NCBI GenBank assembly: GCA_040905865.1
Contig: JBBDQU010000001.1
Coordinates: 1 to 63,204 of the forward strand
Length of the DNA stretch: 63,204 nucleotides
Reading direction: 5' to 3'
Source: Alphaproteobacteria bacterium
Lineage (GTDB): Bacteria > Pseudomonadota > Alphaproteobacteria > UBA8366 > GCA-2717185
The notes beneath the pieces were generated by a model, which saw nothing but the letters and a program-made list of their open reading frames with translations, was not told where the DNA came from and made no database searches. Positions 55,665-63,204 of the stretch are shown here, in pieces (position 1 is the stretch's first letter; each line of letters begins with the position of its first letter). Position numbers and translations under genes: made by a program.

Positions 55665-56564
55665 ATGCCGGATATACAGCTAAAAAGGGTTGCGACCGAC
55701 GTTCTGGAAATCGCCTATACGGAATCCGGCCCGGCGGACGGCGTTCCGGTCATGCTGATGCACGGTTTTCCCTATGATCCCCGCTGCTACGACGACGTGG
55801 CGGCGCGGATCGCGGCGGCGGGTTGCCGCGCGATTGTACCATATCTGCGCGGTTATGGACCGACGCGGTTTCTGTCCGCCGATACGGTCCGTTCCGGACA
55901 GCAGGGGGCGCTGGGGCATGATCTGCTGCAGTTGATGGACGCGCTGGATATACGGCGGGCGGTTGTCGCCGGGTATGACTGGGGCGGGCGGGCGGCCTGC
56001 ATCGTTGCCGCCCTGTGGCCGGAGCGGGTGCGGGGCCTGGTGACCGGCTGTGGCTACAATATCCAGGACATTGCCGGTTCGGCATATCCCGTCGCGCCCG
56101 AACAGGAACACCGCTACTGGTACCAGTATTATTTTCATACGGCGCGCGGCCGGGCCGGGCTGATGGCCAATCGTCAAGAATTCTGCCGGCTGCTGTGGCG
56201 CTTGTGGTCGCCGAACTGGGCCTTCGACGATTCTGTTTATGACGCGTCGGCCCCGTCCTTCGACAATCCGGACTTCGTCGATGTTGTCATCCAGTCTTAT
56301 CGTCACCGTTACGGCTACACGGCGGGCGATCCCGCCTATGACGCAATCGAGGCGCGCCTCGCGGCGCAGCCGGCGATCACGGTGCCGGCAATTTCGCTGC
56401 ATGGGGGCGGAGACGGGGTGCATCCGCCCGCGGAATCGGTTGCCCATAAACGCCGGTTCTCCGGCGCATACGAACGACGGGAAATTCCGCGGATCGGCCA
56501 CAACATACCGCAGGAAGCGCCGCAGGAATTCGCCGATGCGGTACTGGCGCTTGCCCGGGGCTGA
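55665..56564 (+). CDS. Alpha/beta hydrolase (epoxide hydrolase/dehalogenase-like)
   Basis: 299-aa protein. Oxyanion motif HGFPYDPRCYDD near residue 29, nucleophile elbow GYDWGGRAA near 104 with Asp as nucleophile, and the catalytic His in IGHNIPQEAP near the end. Asp as nucleophile points to epoxide hydrolases or haloalkane dehalogenases rather than serine esterases. A helical cap is inferred from the Trp/Tyr-rich middle (EQEHRYWYQYYFHTARGR). Substrate unknown. Confidence 0.9.
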   Translation: MPDIQLKRVATDVLEIAYTESGPADGVPVMLMHGFPYDPRCYDDVAARIAAAGCRAIVPYLRGYGPTRFLSADTVRSGQQGALGHDLLQLMDALDIRRAVVAGYDWGGRAACIVAALWPERVRGLVTGCGYNIQDIAGSAYPVAPEQEHRYWYQYYFHTARGRAGLMANRQEFCRLLWRLWSPNWAFDDSVYDASAPSFDNPDFVDVVIQSYRHRYGYTAGDPAYDAIEARLAAQPAITVPAISLHGGGDGVHPPAESVAHKRRFSGAYERREIPRIGHNIPQEAPQEFADAVLALARG

Positions 56565-56695
56565 AGGCGTGGAACCGGCGCGTCTGCGCATAAAGTCACG
56601 TATTTTCAGGGGTCAATGGTCGTGGCTGATGATTTCCATACCCTGCCGGATGCGTTAATCTATTCGAAAGAGAATTGCGTGTGAGAGGGGAAGGC

Positions 56696-56989
56696 ATGTC
56701 ATTTGGCTATCTGATCGGCGAAGTCGACGTCAAGGATCCGGAAGCATACAAGGAATATGTCGCCGGAACGCCGGCGGTCGTGGCCAAATTCGGCGGTGAA
56801 TTCATCGTGCGCGGCGGAAAATTCGACGCCAGGGAAGGGCGGCCGCCGCTGGGCCGGGTCGTCGTCATCCGGTTTCCCAGTTACGAGAAGGCGAAGGCCT
56901 TTTATGAATCCAGGGAATACGCCGGATTGCTGGCCCTGCGCCAGTCGCTTACGGACAGCCGGTTGTTCCTGGTCGAGGGCGTCGATTGA
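56696..56989 (+). CDS. DUF1330 family protein
   Basis: 97-aa ferredoxin-like-fold protein. The DUF1330 pattern is complete: YLIGEVDVKDPEAYKEYV, then TPAVVAKFGGEFIVRGG, RVVVIRFPSYEKAKAFYES and EYAGLLALRQ. ATG 56696 is preceded by GAGGGGAA; the upstream frame is not used. Function of the family is unknown (related to dimeric alpha/beta-barrel proteins). Confidence 0.9.
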   Translation: MSFGYLIGEVDVKDPEAYKEYVAGTPAVVAKFGGEFIVRGGKFDAREGRPPLGRVVVIRFPSYEKAKAFYESREYAGLLALRQSLTDSRLFLVEGVD

Positions 56990-57060
56990 CGATTCGACGC
57001 TATCAGCGTTTTTTGTCCGATCATGTGGGATTGCGCCGGTTTCAGGGCAATGCCGTGCGG

Positions 57061-58272
57061 CTACGCCGCCGGCGGCGGCATGTAACCGGCAGCGACCGCC
57101 TCGATCAGGGCTTCAAATCGGGCCATGACCGCGGCAAGTGTGAACCGGTCCGGAAGCAGGCTTTCCCTCAGTACCGGAGCATCGTTGCGCGGTGTGCGCC
57201 GCATGGCTTCCGCGAACGCCGCTGCATCGTCCGCCAGGGTGATAGCGTTGCCGGCGGCGCCGATTTCGGCGATCCCGCCCGCATCGCGCCAGGCGATGAC
57301 CGGTGAGCCGGTCGTGAGCGCTTCCAGAGCAGCATTCGGCATGCCCTCCCAGCGCGACGGCAGCAGGAACGCGTCGGCGCCCGCGTAGTGGGCCCAGGGG
57401 TCGTCGGTAAAGCCCGGGAAATCGACCCGTTCCGCGATCCCGAGGCGCCCCGCCTGCTGTTGCAGGGACGCGCAGTCGGGGCCGACGCCCAGCAGCGTCA
57501 GATGCGCATCATCCGGCAGTGTGGCGAACAGGTCCAGCAGGCGGTCGAATCCTTTCTGCGGCACCATCCGGCCGGCGGCGACGAAGCGCGGGCCGCCGCC
57601 CGGTTTCCGAACCGGATCCGCCGCTGCCTGTCGTATCATGGCGGTATCGACGGGATGCGGCAGGATTGCCAATCGCGCGCGATCGAGTCCGAAATCTTCG
57701 GCGAATTCCCGCGCCACGCGCGCGGAAGGGCACATGACCGCATCCGCAACCGGAAAATAGCGGCGGTAGAGCCATCGCATCAGCCCCGGCCATTGCGCCG
57801 TCGCCAGGCTGGCCGAGGGCGTATTCGATTCCCGGACGATGATGCGGGTTCCGGCCGGCAAGCGGCGGCGCTGCATCAGCACGGCCAGGTTGGCATGGCT
57901 GATCGTCGGTATGACGACGCCGCCGGGCACCGCCCGCAGGGCCTGGCCGAGACGGCGCCATGCATGTCGCAACCGGGGCGTCGCCAGGTCGGTGACCGCC
58001 ATATCCGGCGGCACGAGGTTGCCGAGCGGTCCGGTACCGTGCAGGACAATCAGCCGGGGCGAGAAGCGTTCCCGATCGAGGTTCCGGGCCAGCGCGAGGA
58101 CAACCCGCTCCGCGCCGCCGCCGGCGAAGGACGGCAGGACGAAGGTGACGGCGGTTCGGTCGGAACTGGTTATGCGGAAGCTCCCGTCCGGATTGAAATC
58201 GGTCTCGGCCGCGCCGCGGTGGCGGGCCGCTGACGCTGCGACGATGTGCCCTTGCCGGGCATGCTTTGGCAA
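57061..58272 (-). CDS. Glycosyltransferase family 4 (GT-B fold)
   Basis: 403-aa protein adding a sugar to a surface glycan. The N-terminal domain begins TFVLPSFAGGGAERVVLALA. The C-terminal Glycos_transf_1 domain shows FVAAGRMVPQKGFDRLLDLFA, GVGPDCASLQ, FPGFTDDPWAHYAGADAFLLPSRWEGMPNAALEAL with the EX7E motif, and the GGIAE loop. The only start codon before the domain is a TTG at 58272, so initiation is uncertain. Divergent from the O-antigen ligase gene. Confidence 0.88.
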   Translation of the reverse strand: MPKHARQGHIVAASAARHRGAAETDFNPDGSFRITSSDRTAVTFVLPSFAGGGAERVVLALARNLDRERFSPRLIVLHGTGPLGNLVPPDMAVTDLATPRLRHAWRRLGQALRAVPGGVVIPTISHANLAVLMQRRRLPAGTRIIVRESNTPSASLATAQWPGLMRWLYRRYFPVADAVMCPSARVAREFAEDFGLDRARLAILPHPVDTAMIRQAAADPVRKPGGGPRFVAAGRMVPQKGFDRLLDLFATLPDDAHLTLLGVGPDCASLQQQAGRLGIAERVDFPGFTDDPWAHYAGADAFLLPSRWEGMPNAALEALTTGSPVIAWRDAGGIAEIGAAGNAITLADDAAAFAEAMRRTPRNDAPVLRESLLPDRFTLAAVMARFEALIEAVAAGYMPPPAA

Positions 58273-58319
58273 GTTTTATTGGCCAACACCGCGCCAGTAC
58301 AGTACAGGGTTTCCCGAAG

Positions 58320-59531
58320 ATGCGGGTCGAACGAATTCATGCGGGGCATATCCTGGGGGTGGGCGGGTTGCTGGCGCCTGTCCTCGGTGTATTCGGGCCC
58401 AAACTCATTGCGCCGCTGGCCATGCTCGTGGTGCTGGGCCTGCTCGGGTGCCGGGCGTGGCGGCGGGAACCGTTCCCGCCCATTGACTGGCGTTTCACGG
58501 CGGTCACCGGAGTCATCGTTATCTGGTCCGGAATATCACTGGCCTGGACACTCGATCCGGTCGATGGCGCTCGGAAGTGGGTCTTGATCTTTGTCGCTGC
58601 CCTTCCGGTCCTGGCCACTTTCGCTATTGTGAAATCGCTTGCGCCGGAAGAGCGCCGGATCGCACAATTTGGCATTCTGGCCGGGATCACTGCCAGCTTC
58701 TTCCTGATCGTTTTCGATTTGACGAGCGGTGGAATGCTCAGCGGCCTCGTGTTTCCAAAAGACGTGTTTACGATAGAATTTTTCAATCGGTCGCCGAGCG
58801 TTCTGCTGATATTCATATGGCCCGCGGTTGCCATTCTGTTGCCGCGGTCCCGGGTCTTCGCCCTGGTGCTGCTTGCAGCAGGTATTGCCCTGGGATTGAT
58901 ACTGCCCAGTGAAGCTGCGCTGGGCGGCTATGCCGTCGGTATCGCGGTCTTCGCGGCAGTGTGGTTTTTTGCTCGGGCGACACGGATTTTCCTGACCGTG
59001 GCGCTCTTTATCGGCATCATGACCGCGCCGGTGATGACAAAAACCGTGATGTCGCCCGATACGCTGCGCGATCTGATGCCCGATGTGAATTCGTCTCTGT
59101 TGCACCGCTTGCAGATATGGGACTTCACGTCGCAGCATATCGCCGAGCGTCCCGTTCTGGGATGGGGCTTTCGGTCGGCTCGTATAATTCCGGGTGGTCA
59201 GGAACGCTATCTGGTCAGAAATCGCGATGGCCATATCATTGGTGAGGGCGACCGGCTGCCGCTGCACCCGCACAATGGCGCCTTGCAGGTCTGGCTGGAA
59301 CTTGGATTGCCAGGCGCGCTGGCCATTGCCCTCTTGTTGGCGCTTTTGGTGTGGCGGACAGGAGGGATACCGGATCGCGCAAGCCGCGCCGCCGGGGCGG
59401 GCATGCTGGCGACCATGATGCCGATCTGGCTGTTCAGTTTCGGTGTCTGGCAGGGCTGGTGGTTGAGTGCGCTGATACTGGCCGGTGTGCTGATGACCGT
59501 GACTCTTCCTCCTGCGGAGGCCTCACGGTGA
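58320..59531 (+). CDS. O-antigen ligase/polymerase family protein (WaaL-like)
   Basis: 403-aa inner-membrane protein with about 11 helices and a large periplasmic loop (SSLLHRLQIWDFTSQHIAERPVLGWGFRSAR ... HPHNGALQVWLELGLPGALA). The Wzy_C region with HPHNGALQVWLELG is diagnostic. Transfers or polymerises undecaprenyl-linked glycan, probably onto lipid A-core. It is coupled to the next gene by a GTGA overlap. Confidence 0.88.
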   Translation: MRVERIHAGHILGVGGLLAPVLGVFGPKLIAPLAMLVVLGLLGCRAWRREPFPPIDWRFTAVTGVIVIWSGISLAWTLDPVDGARKWVLIFVAALPVLATFAIVKSLAPEERRIAQFGILAGITASFFLIVFDLTSGGMLSGLVFPKDVFTIEFFNRSPSVLLIFIWPAVAILLPRSRVFALVLLAAGIALGLILPSEAALGGYAVGIAVFAAVWFFARATRIFLTVALFIGIMTAPVMTKTVMSPDTLRDLMPDVNSSLLHRLQIWDFTSQHIAERPVLGWGFRSARIIPGGQERYLVRNRDGHIIGEGDRLPLHPHNGALQVWLELGLPGALAIALLLALLVWRTGGIPDRASRAAGAGMLATMMPIWLFSFGVWQGWWLSALILAGVLMTVTLPPAEASR

Positions 59532-60643
59532 CGAATTGGATATTTCGCCTGGCGGCCGGGATAATCCTGCTGGCGGTTCTGCTGGGGGCGGGCGGATATT
59601 ACCTGACCCATCATGTCGATTGGATCCGGGTCCATTACAAACGATTCAAGGCCCCGAATGTTTATGTCTTTGACGAAGTCAACCCGCAATACCTGGCAAC
59701 CGACCCGGCGAAGCTGATCCGTATCGCGGCACCCGAGAATGCCGCGCAAATCCGCGCCGCGCTGACCGATGCCATATGGGGCGCAGGCGACGGGCCGGCC
59801 GGGGTGCCGCCCGCCATTGTCGTCCCCGGCGCTGCCCCGCCGGCACTCGCGGCGCTTGCGGCATCGTCCCTGCGGCTGGAAGCGCCGATTGACCTTGGCT
59901 ACAAGGCGCATATCTACCTGCTGGAGCCACAACGTCCGAACGGCCGCCTGATTATATACCAGAATGGTTATGCCAGCACGGTAGCCGCCGCCGCGCCACT
60001 GATCGGCGCGTTGCTGGAAAAGGGCTACGCTGTCGCGGCGCTCGATTATCCTGGATATGGCGAAAACGGTATGGGCCGGACCTATATCGACCGGTTCGGA
60101 TGGTATGATCTGTCGCATGACCGCATTATCGCAGTGCATGACCATCCCATGCGGTTTTACGTCGAACCGGTGATCGCGTTCCTGAACTATGCCGCCGCAT
60201 CGGAAACCTATTCCGCTTTCGATATGACAGGATTTTCCGCCGGCGGCTGGATCACGACCCTGGCCGCTGCCGTCGATCACCGAATCCGCCGGAGCGTCAC
60301 GGTGGCGGGCGGATATCCGCTATATCTGCGGGTTGGCGCGTTCAGGAATCAGTCGCCGCCGCCGCAATTCCATCAGCCGTTGCTGCAGGCCGCGAATTAC
60401 CTGGAAATGTATGTGCTGGCTGGCGCCGGCGAAGGACGGCGGCTGATCCAGATATTCAACCGTTACGATGGCTGCTGCTATCGCAATACACTGGGGATGC
60501 TTTACGAACCGGCGGTCCGCGATGCGGTCGCCCGGGCGGGCGGTGGCGGTTTCGATGTGCTGATCGATGAAAGCCATGCGGATCACAAGGTATCGGACTG
60601 GGCAACTGCCCGAATTCTCGAAAAGCTGGGGTCGGGCAACTGA
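59528..60643 (+). CDS. Membrane-anchored alpha/beta hydrolase in a polysaccharide operon
   Basis: 371-aa protein: one N-terminal membrane helix (about 8-28), then a periplasmic-looking domain. Alpha/beta fold signs: GRLIIYQNGYAST, ALDYPGYGENGMGRTY, nucleophile elbow FDMTGFSAGGWITT with Ser, and a late His in DESHADHKVSDW. The GTG at 59528 overlaps the upstream stop by four bases; its own stop overlaps rfbD by one base. Acyl removal or transfer on the nascent glycan is possible but not shown. Confidence 0.8.
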   Translation: MTNWIFRLAAGIILLAVLLGAGGYYLTHHVDWIRVHYKRFKAPNVYVFDEVNPQYLATDPAKLIRIAAPENAAQIRAALTDAIWGAGDGPAGVPPAIVVPGAAPPALAALAASSLRLEAPIDLGYKAHIYLLEPQRPNGRLIIYQNGYASTVAAAAPLIGALLEKGYAVAALDYPGYGENGMGRTYIDRFGWYDLSHDRIIAVHDHPMRFYVEPVIAFLNYAAASETYSAFDMTGFSAGGWITTLAAAVDHRIRRSVTVAGGYPLYLRVGAFRNQSPPPQFHQPLLQAANYLEMYVLAGAGEGRRLIQIFNRYDGCCYRNTLGMLYEPAVRDAVARAGGGGFDVLIDESHADHKVSDWATARILEKLGSGN

Positions 60644-61539
60644 TGCGGATACTGCTATCGGGATGCGAGGGGCAACTTGGCAGGGCGCTGACGGTGGTGT
60701 TGCCGTCATGCGGCGAACTACACCCGTTTGCGAAGGCGGATTTCGACCTCATATCGGAACCGGCGATGCTTGCCGTTCTGGACCGGGTTCGTCCCGATCT
60801 GGTCATCAATGCGGCGGCTTACACGGCGGTGGACCAGGCTGAAACGGAGCCTGCGCTGGCCATGGCGGTCAATGGCGCCGGTCCCGGCGTGATCGCCCGC
60901 TGGGCGGCAAAAAACGACGCGGCGCTGCTGCATTATTCCACGGACTATGTTTTCGACGGCGTGGACGCCGGGTCATACCGGGAATCGGACCCGGTATGTC
61001 CGGCAAATCGCTACGGGGCGACGAAACTGGCCGGCGAACAGGCGATCCGCAACTCCGGCGCGCGCCACCTGATTGTCCGGACGAGCTGGCTGTATGACGG
61101 GGTTGGGCGCAATTTTCTGACCTCGATGCTCCGCCTTGCAGCGGAGCGCGAGGAGTTGCGCGTTGTCGACGATCAGACCGGGGCGCCGACGCCTGCCGCC
61201 TGGCTGGCGGAAGCGACGGTCCGCATTCTGGCGGGCGCTTCGGGCGTGGCGCTGTTTCAGGCGGATTCCGGCGGTATCCTGCATGCGGCGGCGGCAGGGC
61301 AAACGAGTTGGCACGGGTTTGCCGTGGCCATCATAGAGGAAGCACGGCGCTCGGGTCTTCCGGTCAAGGCCGTCAGGGTCGTCCCCGTTCCATCAAGCGC
61401 CTATCCGACGCCGGCACGGCGCCCGCGCCATTCAGTCTTCGCGCTGGACCGACTGCGCGAGGAATTCGGTGTCTCGCCGCCGCCATGGCGCGCGGCGCTG
61501 TCGCAGGTGTTTGAGACAATTTTTCGCACGGGCGCCTGA
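60643..61539 (+). CDS. rfbD: dTDP-4-dehydrorhamnose reductase
   Basis: Last step of dTDP-L-rhamnose synthesis. The 298-aa extended SDR has the N-terminal ILLSGCEGQLGRAL, DLVINAAAYTAVDQAE, STDYVFDG and the catalytic YGATKLAGEQ. It overlaps the upstream hydrolase by one base and the following gene by one base. rfbA, rfbB and rfbC are not in this window, so they lie elsewhere. Confidence 0.92.
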   Translation: MRILLSGCEGQLGRALTVVLPSCGELHPFAKADFDLISEPAMLAVLDRVRPDLVINAAAYTAVDQAETEPALAMAVNGAGPGVIARWAAKNDAALLHYSTDYVFDGVDAGSYRESDPVCPANRYGATKLAGEQAIRNSGARHLIVRTSWLYDGVGRNFLTSMLRLAAEREELRVVDDQTGAPTPAAWLAEATVRILAGASGVALFQADSGGILHAAAAGQTSWHGFAVAIIEEARRSGLPVKAVRVVPVPSSAYPTPARRPRHSVFALDRLREEFGVSPPPWRAALSQVFETIFRTGA

Positions 61540-62909
61540 TGCTGTCCGCCGGTCGACGCGACGTATCCATGACGGGACTGCTTCTGCTTGTTTTTCTGGC
61601 GGCGCTGCTTGCCCGCGTCATCAATATCGCGCTGCTGCCGATATCCGTCGAATACCTGACGGTCGAGGACGCGATCCTTTACTGGGATGGCGCGAAGGTG
61701 CTGCTGGACCATGGGGTCTTCGGTCGGCTCACGGATACCGGTATCATGCCTGAAACCGAGCGGGCGCCGGGCTATATCTTTTTTCTGGCCGGGCTGCGCT
61801 GGCTGTTTTCCGATTCGCTCGTGGGGATCCTGCTGGCGCAGGCGGTGCTGGATTCGCTGACCTGCGTGCTGATTGCGGTGACTGGGGCCCAGCTGTCGCG
61901 GTCGCTGGCGCTGGCGGGCGGGCTGCTGGCGGCCTGCTGGGTCAACCTGATCATCCATAGCGGCATGATCCTGTCCGATTCCCTGTTCGTTTTCCTGATG
62001 ACCGCAATGCTGGCGGCGGCGGCGCAATTCCTGCGTACGGCGTCGCTGGGGTCGGTCGCGCTGGCCGGGCTTTCGCTGGGCTTGGCGCTGGCGACCCGCA
62101 GTGTGGCGCAGCTTCTGCCGTTTCTCATGCTGCCGGCGGCGTTTGGCGTTCCGCTGTTCCATCGTCGCGGGGCTGCCGTCGCCGCATTGTCGGCGGTTCT
62201 GTTCCTGGTGTTGAGTCTGCTGCCCGTATCGCCGCTGATCTACCGCAACCTGACCGAATTCGACACTCTGGCGATAAGCAGCCAGACCGGGACGCATCTG
62301 GCGGGATGGGTCGTGCCGCTGGTGCGTCGCGCGGCCGACGGCACGCCGCGAGGCCAGGGGGCGGCGGAACTGGGTGCGTCTATCGAACGGCGTATCGAAA
62401 CCGAAGGGCTGCTGGAGGCGGACGCGACGCCGTTTCAGCGCAGCGCGCTATTTCAGGAGCATGCCCTGCGGGCGTTGTGGGAATATCCGCCCGGGGCGGT
62501 GGCGAAGGCATGGCTGAACGGAGCCCTGATCAACCTGACCGCGCCCGCGATCGCCGTCGACCCGCGTATTCGTCAATTGCCTCATGCGAGTTTCGACAGT
62601 ACCGCAGGCGACGGTATCGTGGCGCAGGCCCGGAACATGCTGGCGGGCTCTTCTGCCGCATACATCGCCGCGATGGCGGGCGGGCTGGTTTTTGCGGCAC
62701 TTTTTTCAGTGGCGCAGCTATACGGGCTTGTCTGCCTGTTCCGGATTGCGCCCTGGGCCGCAATATTCGCAACGCTGTGTGCGGGGTATTTCCTGGCGAT
62801 AAACGGTCCGGTCGGATCGCCCAAATACAGGCTGCCGTTCGAACCGGTCCTGATTCTGCTCAGCGGGCTGGCTTTTCTCGATATCGCGCGGCGTTTTCGC
62901 CGCCGCTAA
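61539..62909 (+). CDS. Glycosyltransferase family 39-like membrane protein (ArnT/PMT type)
   Basis: 456-aa inner-membrane enzyme with about 10 helices and a C-terminal soluble part; uses polyprenyl-linked sugars. The first periplasmic loop carries LTVEDAILYWDGAKVLLDHG and the ERAPGYIFFLAGL segment typical of the group. Arg/His-rich cytoplasmic ends are seen. It starts at the last base of the rfbD stop (TGATG), completing a five-gene glycan cluster. Confidence 0.82.
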   Translation: MLSAGRRDVSMTGLLLLVFLAALLARVINIALLPISVEYLTVEDAILYWDGAKVLLDHGVFGRLTDTGIMPETERAPGYIFFLAGLRWLFSDSLVGILLAQAVLDSLTCVLIAVTGAQLSRSLALAGGLLAACWVNLIIHSGMILSDSLFVFLMTAMLAAAAQFLRTASLGSVALAGLSLGLALATRSVAQLLPFLMLPAAFGVPLFHRRGAAVAALSAVLFLVLSLLPVSPLIYRNLTEFDTLAISSQTGTHLAGWVVPLVRRAADGTPRGQGAAELGASIERRIETEGLLEADATPFQRSALFQEHALRALWEYPPGAVAKAWLNGALINLTAPAIAVDPRIRQLPHASFDSTAGDGIVAQARNMLAGSSAAYIAAMAGGLVFAALFSVAQLYGLVCLFRIAPWAAIFATLCAGYFLAINGPVGSPKYRLPFEPVLILLSGLAFLDIARRFRRR

Positions 62910-63204
62910 CCCGAAAGAATCACGAAAAGGCACCGCCAACTCCTGATAATTCCTATGATTCAGTTGCTTGGGCCGGATCAAGCGGAGGAATTGGCGGCGG
63001 CGGAACAAGAGGACGTCCCGGTTGGGAGCGTCCATAACGGGTCGTCCTATGCCGCGATTACCGCATCCCCCTTGATCGTCACCCGCGGCACGCAGCTAAC
63101 GGACAGGTAAGCGTAACCGCGGCGGAGTTCGCCAACGGATACGGGTTGACAGGGCTGAATCATAAATTGTTAATGCGCTGAGGGACGAACAGGATTCTTA
63201 TGAC
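62910..63204. other. Gene-free right end of the window
   Basis: No gene is seen between the GT39 stop and the end, about 290 bases. Near the edge there is a sigma-70-like promoter and a ribosome site leading to an ATG at 63200, the first codon of a gene cut by the window end. Confidence 0.5.
63146..63174 (+). promoter_or_regulatory. Sigma-70-like promoter for the gene starting at the right edge
   Basis: TTGACA (63146-63151), 17-base spacer, GTTAAT (63169-63174); AGGA at 63191 lies upstream of ATG 63200. The gene itself continues outside the window. Confidence 0.45.

Noticed and set aside
1-63204. tRNA, rRNA, CRISPR arrays, insertion sequences, prophage
   Set aside because: Looked for cloverleaf, spacer-repeat, transposase and integrase signals on both strands; none was found by eye.

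Overview
The window is about 63 kb of GC-rich bacterial chromosome, tightly packed and intact. Gene order (sdhCDAB; ffh-rpsP-rimM-trmD-rplS running into a leu operon; dapF-mtaB-ftsY), several DUF2336 genes, an alphaproteobacterial-type heat-shock promoter and a ROSE-like RNA thermometer all point to an alphaproteobacterium, most likely of Rhodospirillales type. No rRNA, tRNA, CRISPR array, phage or insertion sequence was seen.

Layout. 1-3480: succinate dehydrogenase operon (minus strand). 3481-4336: long gene-free, hairpin-rich stretch that may hold a structured RNA (6S RNA is the best guess). 4337-7835: pyridoxal kinase, aspartate-semialdehyde dehydrogenase, a small exported protein and leuB. 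7868-15141 (minus): leuC2, leuD, leuC, rplS, trmD, rimM, rpsP, ffh, i.e. leucine biosynthesis joined to ribosome and SRP genes, with two different leuC genes flanking leuD. 15374-18380 (plus): dapF, mtaB, ftsY with 4-base overlaps. 18418-25318 (minus): an unknown 347-aa protein, two coupled amidases plus a tiny AtzG/DUF4089-like partner, a PAS-LuxR regulator and the first DUF2336 gene.

25606-33094 (plus): dihydropyrimidinase, an EmrAB-type efflux pair coupled to a universal stress protein, an old-yellow-enzyme family reductase and an MFS carrier. 33091-42875: Nudix enzymes, pgk, a cyclic-nucleotide-domain MscS channel, two more DUF2336 genes in tandem, a secreted PQQ-type sugar dehydrogenase, IspZ/YciB and small hypothetical genes. 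42910-54218: two MFS carriers, a solitary molybdenum hydroxylase large subunit followed at once by a MoaD/ThiS-like protein ending in Gly-Gly, Hsp20 under RpoH plus thermometer control, a metallo-beta-lactamase-fold hydrolase, an exported dienelactone-hydrolase-like enzyme and a PhoX phosphatase. 54810-56989: a catalytically atypical SDR, an alpha/beta hydrolase and a DUF1330 protein. 57061-62909: surface polysaccharide genes (GT4, O-antigen ligase, membrane-anchored hydrolase, rfbD, GT39-like transferase).

The most unusual signals are: (1) a family of composite palindromic intergenic repeats at 33894-34033, 48679-48735 and 52122-52259, with remnants at 36892 and 41791, in which outer arms are shared but inner stems differ while staying paired; (2) the molybdenum hydroxylase + MoaD-like pair; (3) the doubled leuC; (4) the AtzG-like/amidase/amidase cluster; (5) three DUF2336 paralogues; (6) the ROSE-like thermometer upstream of hsp20; (7) an SDR lacking its Ser-Tyr-Lys triad.
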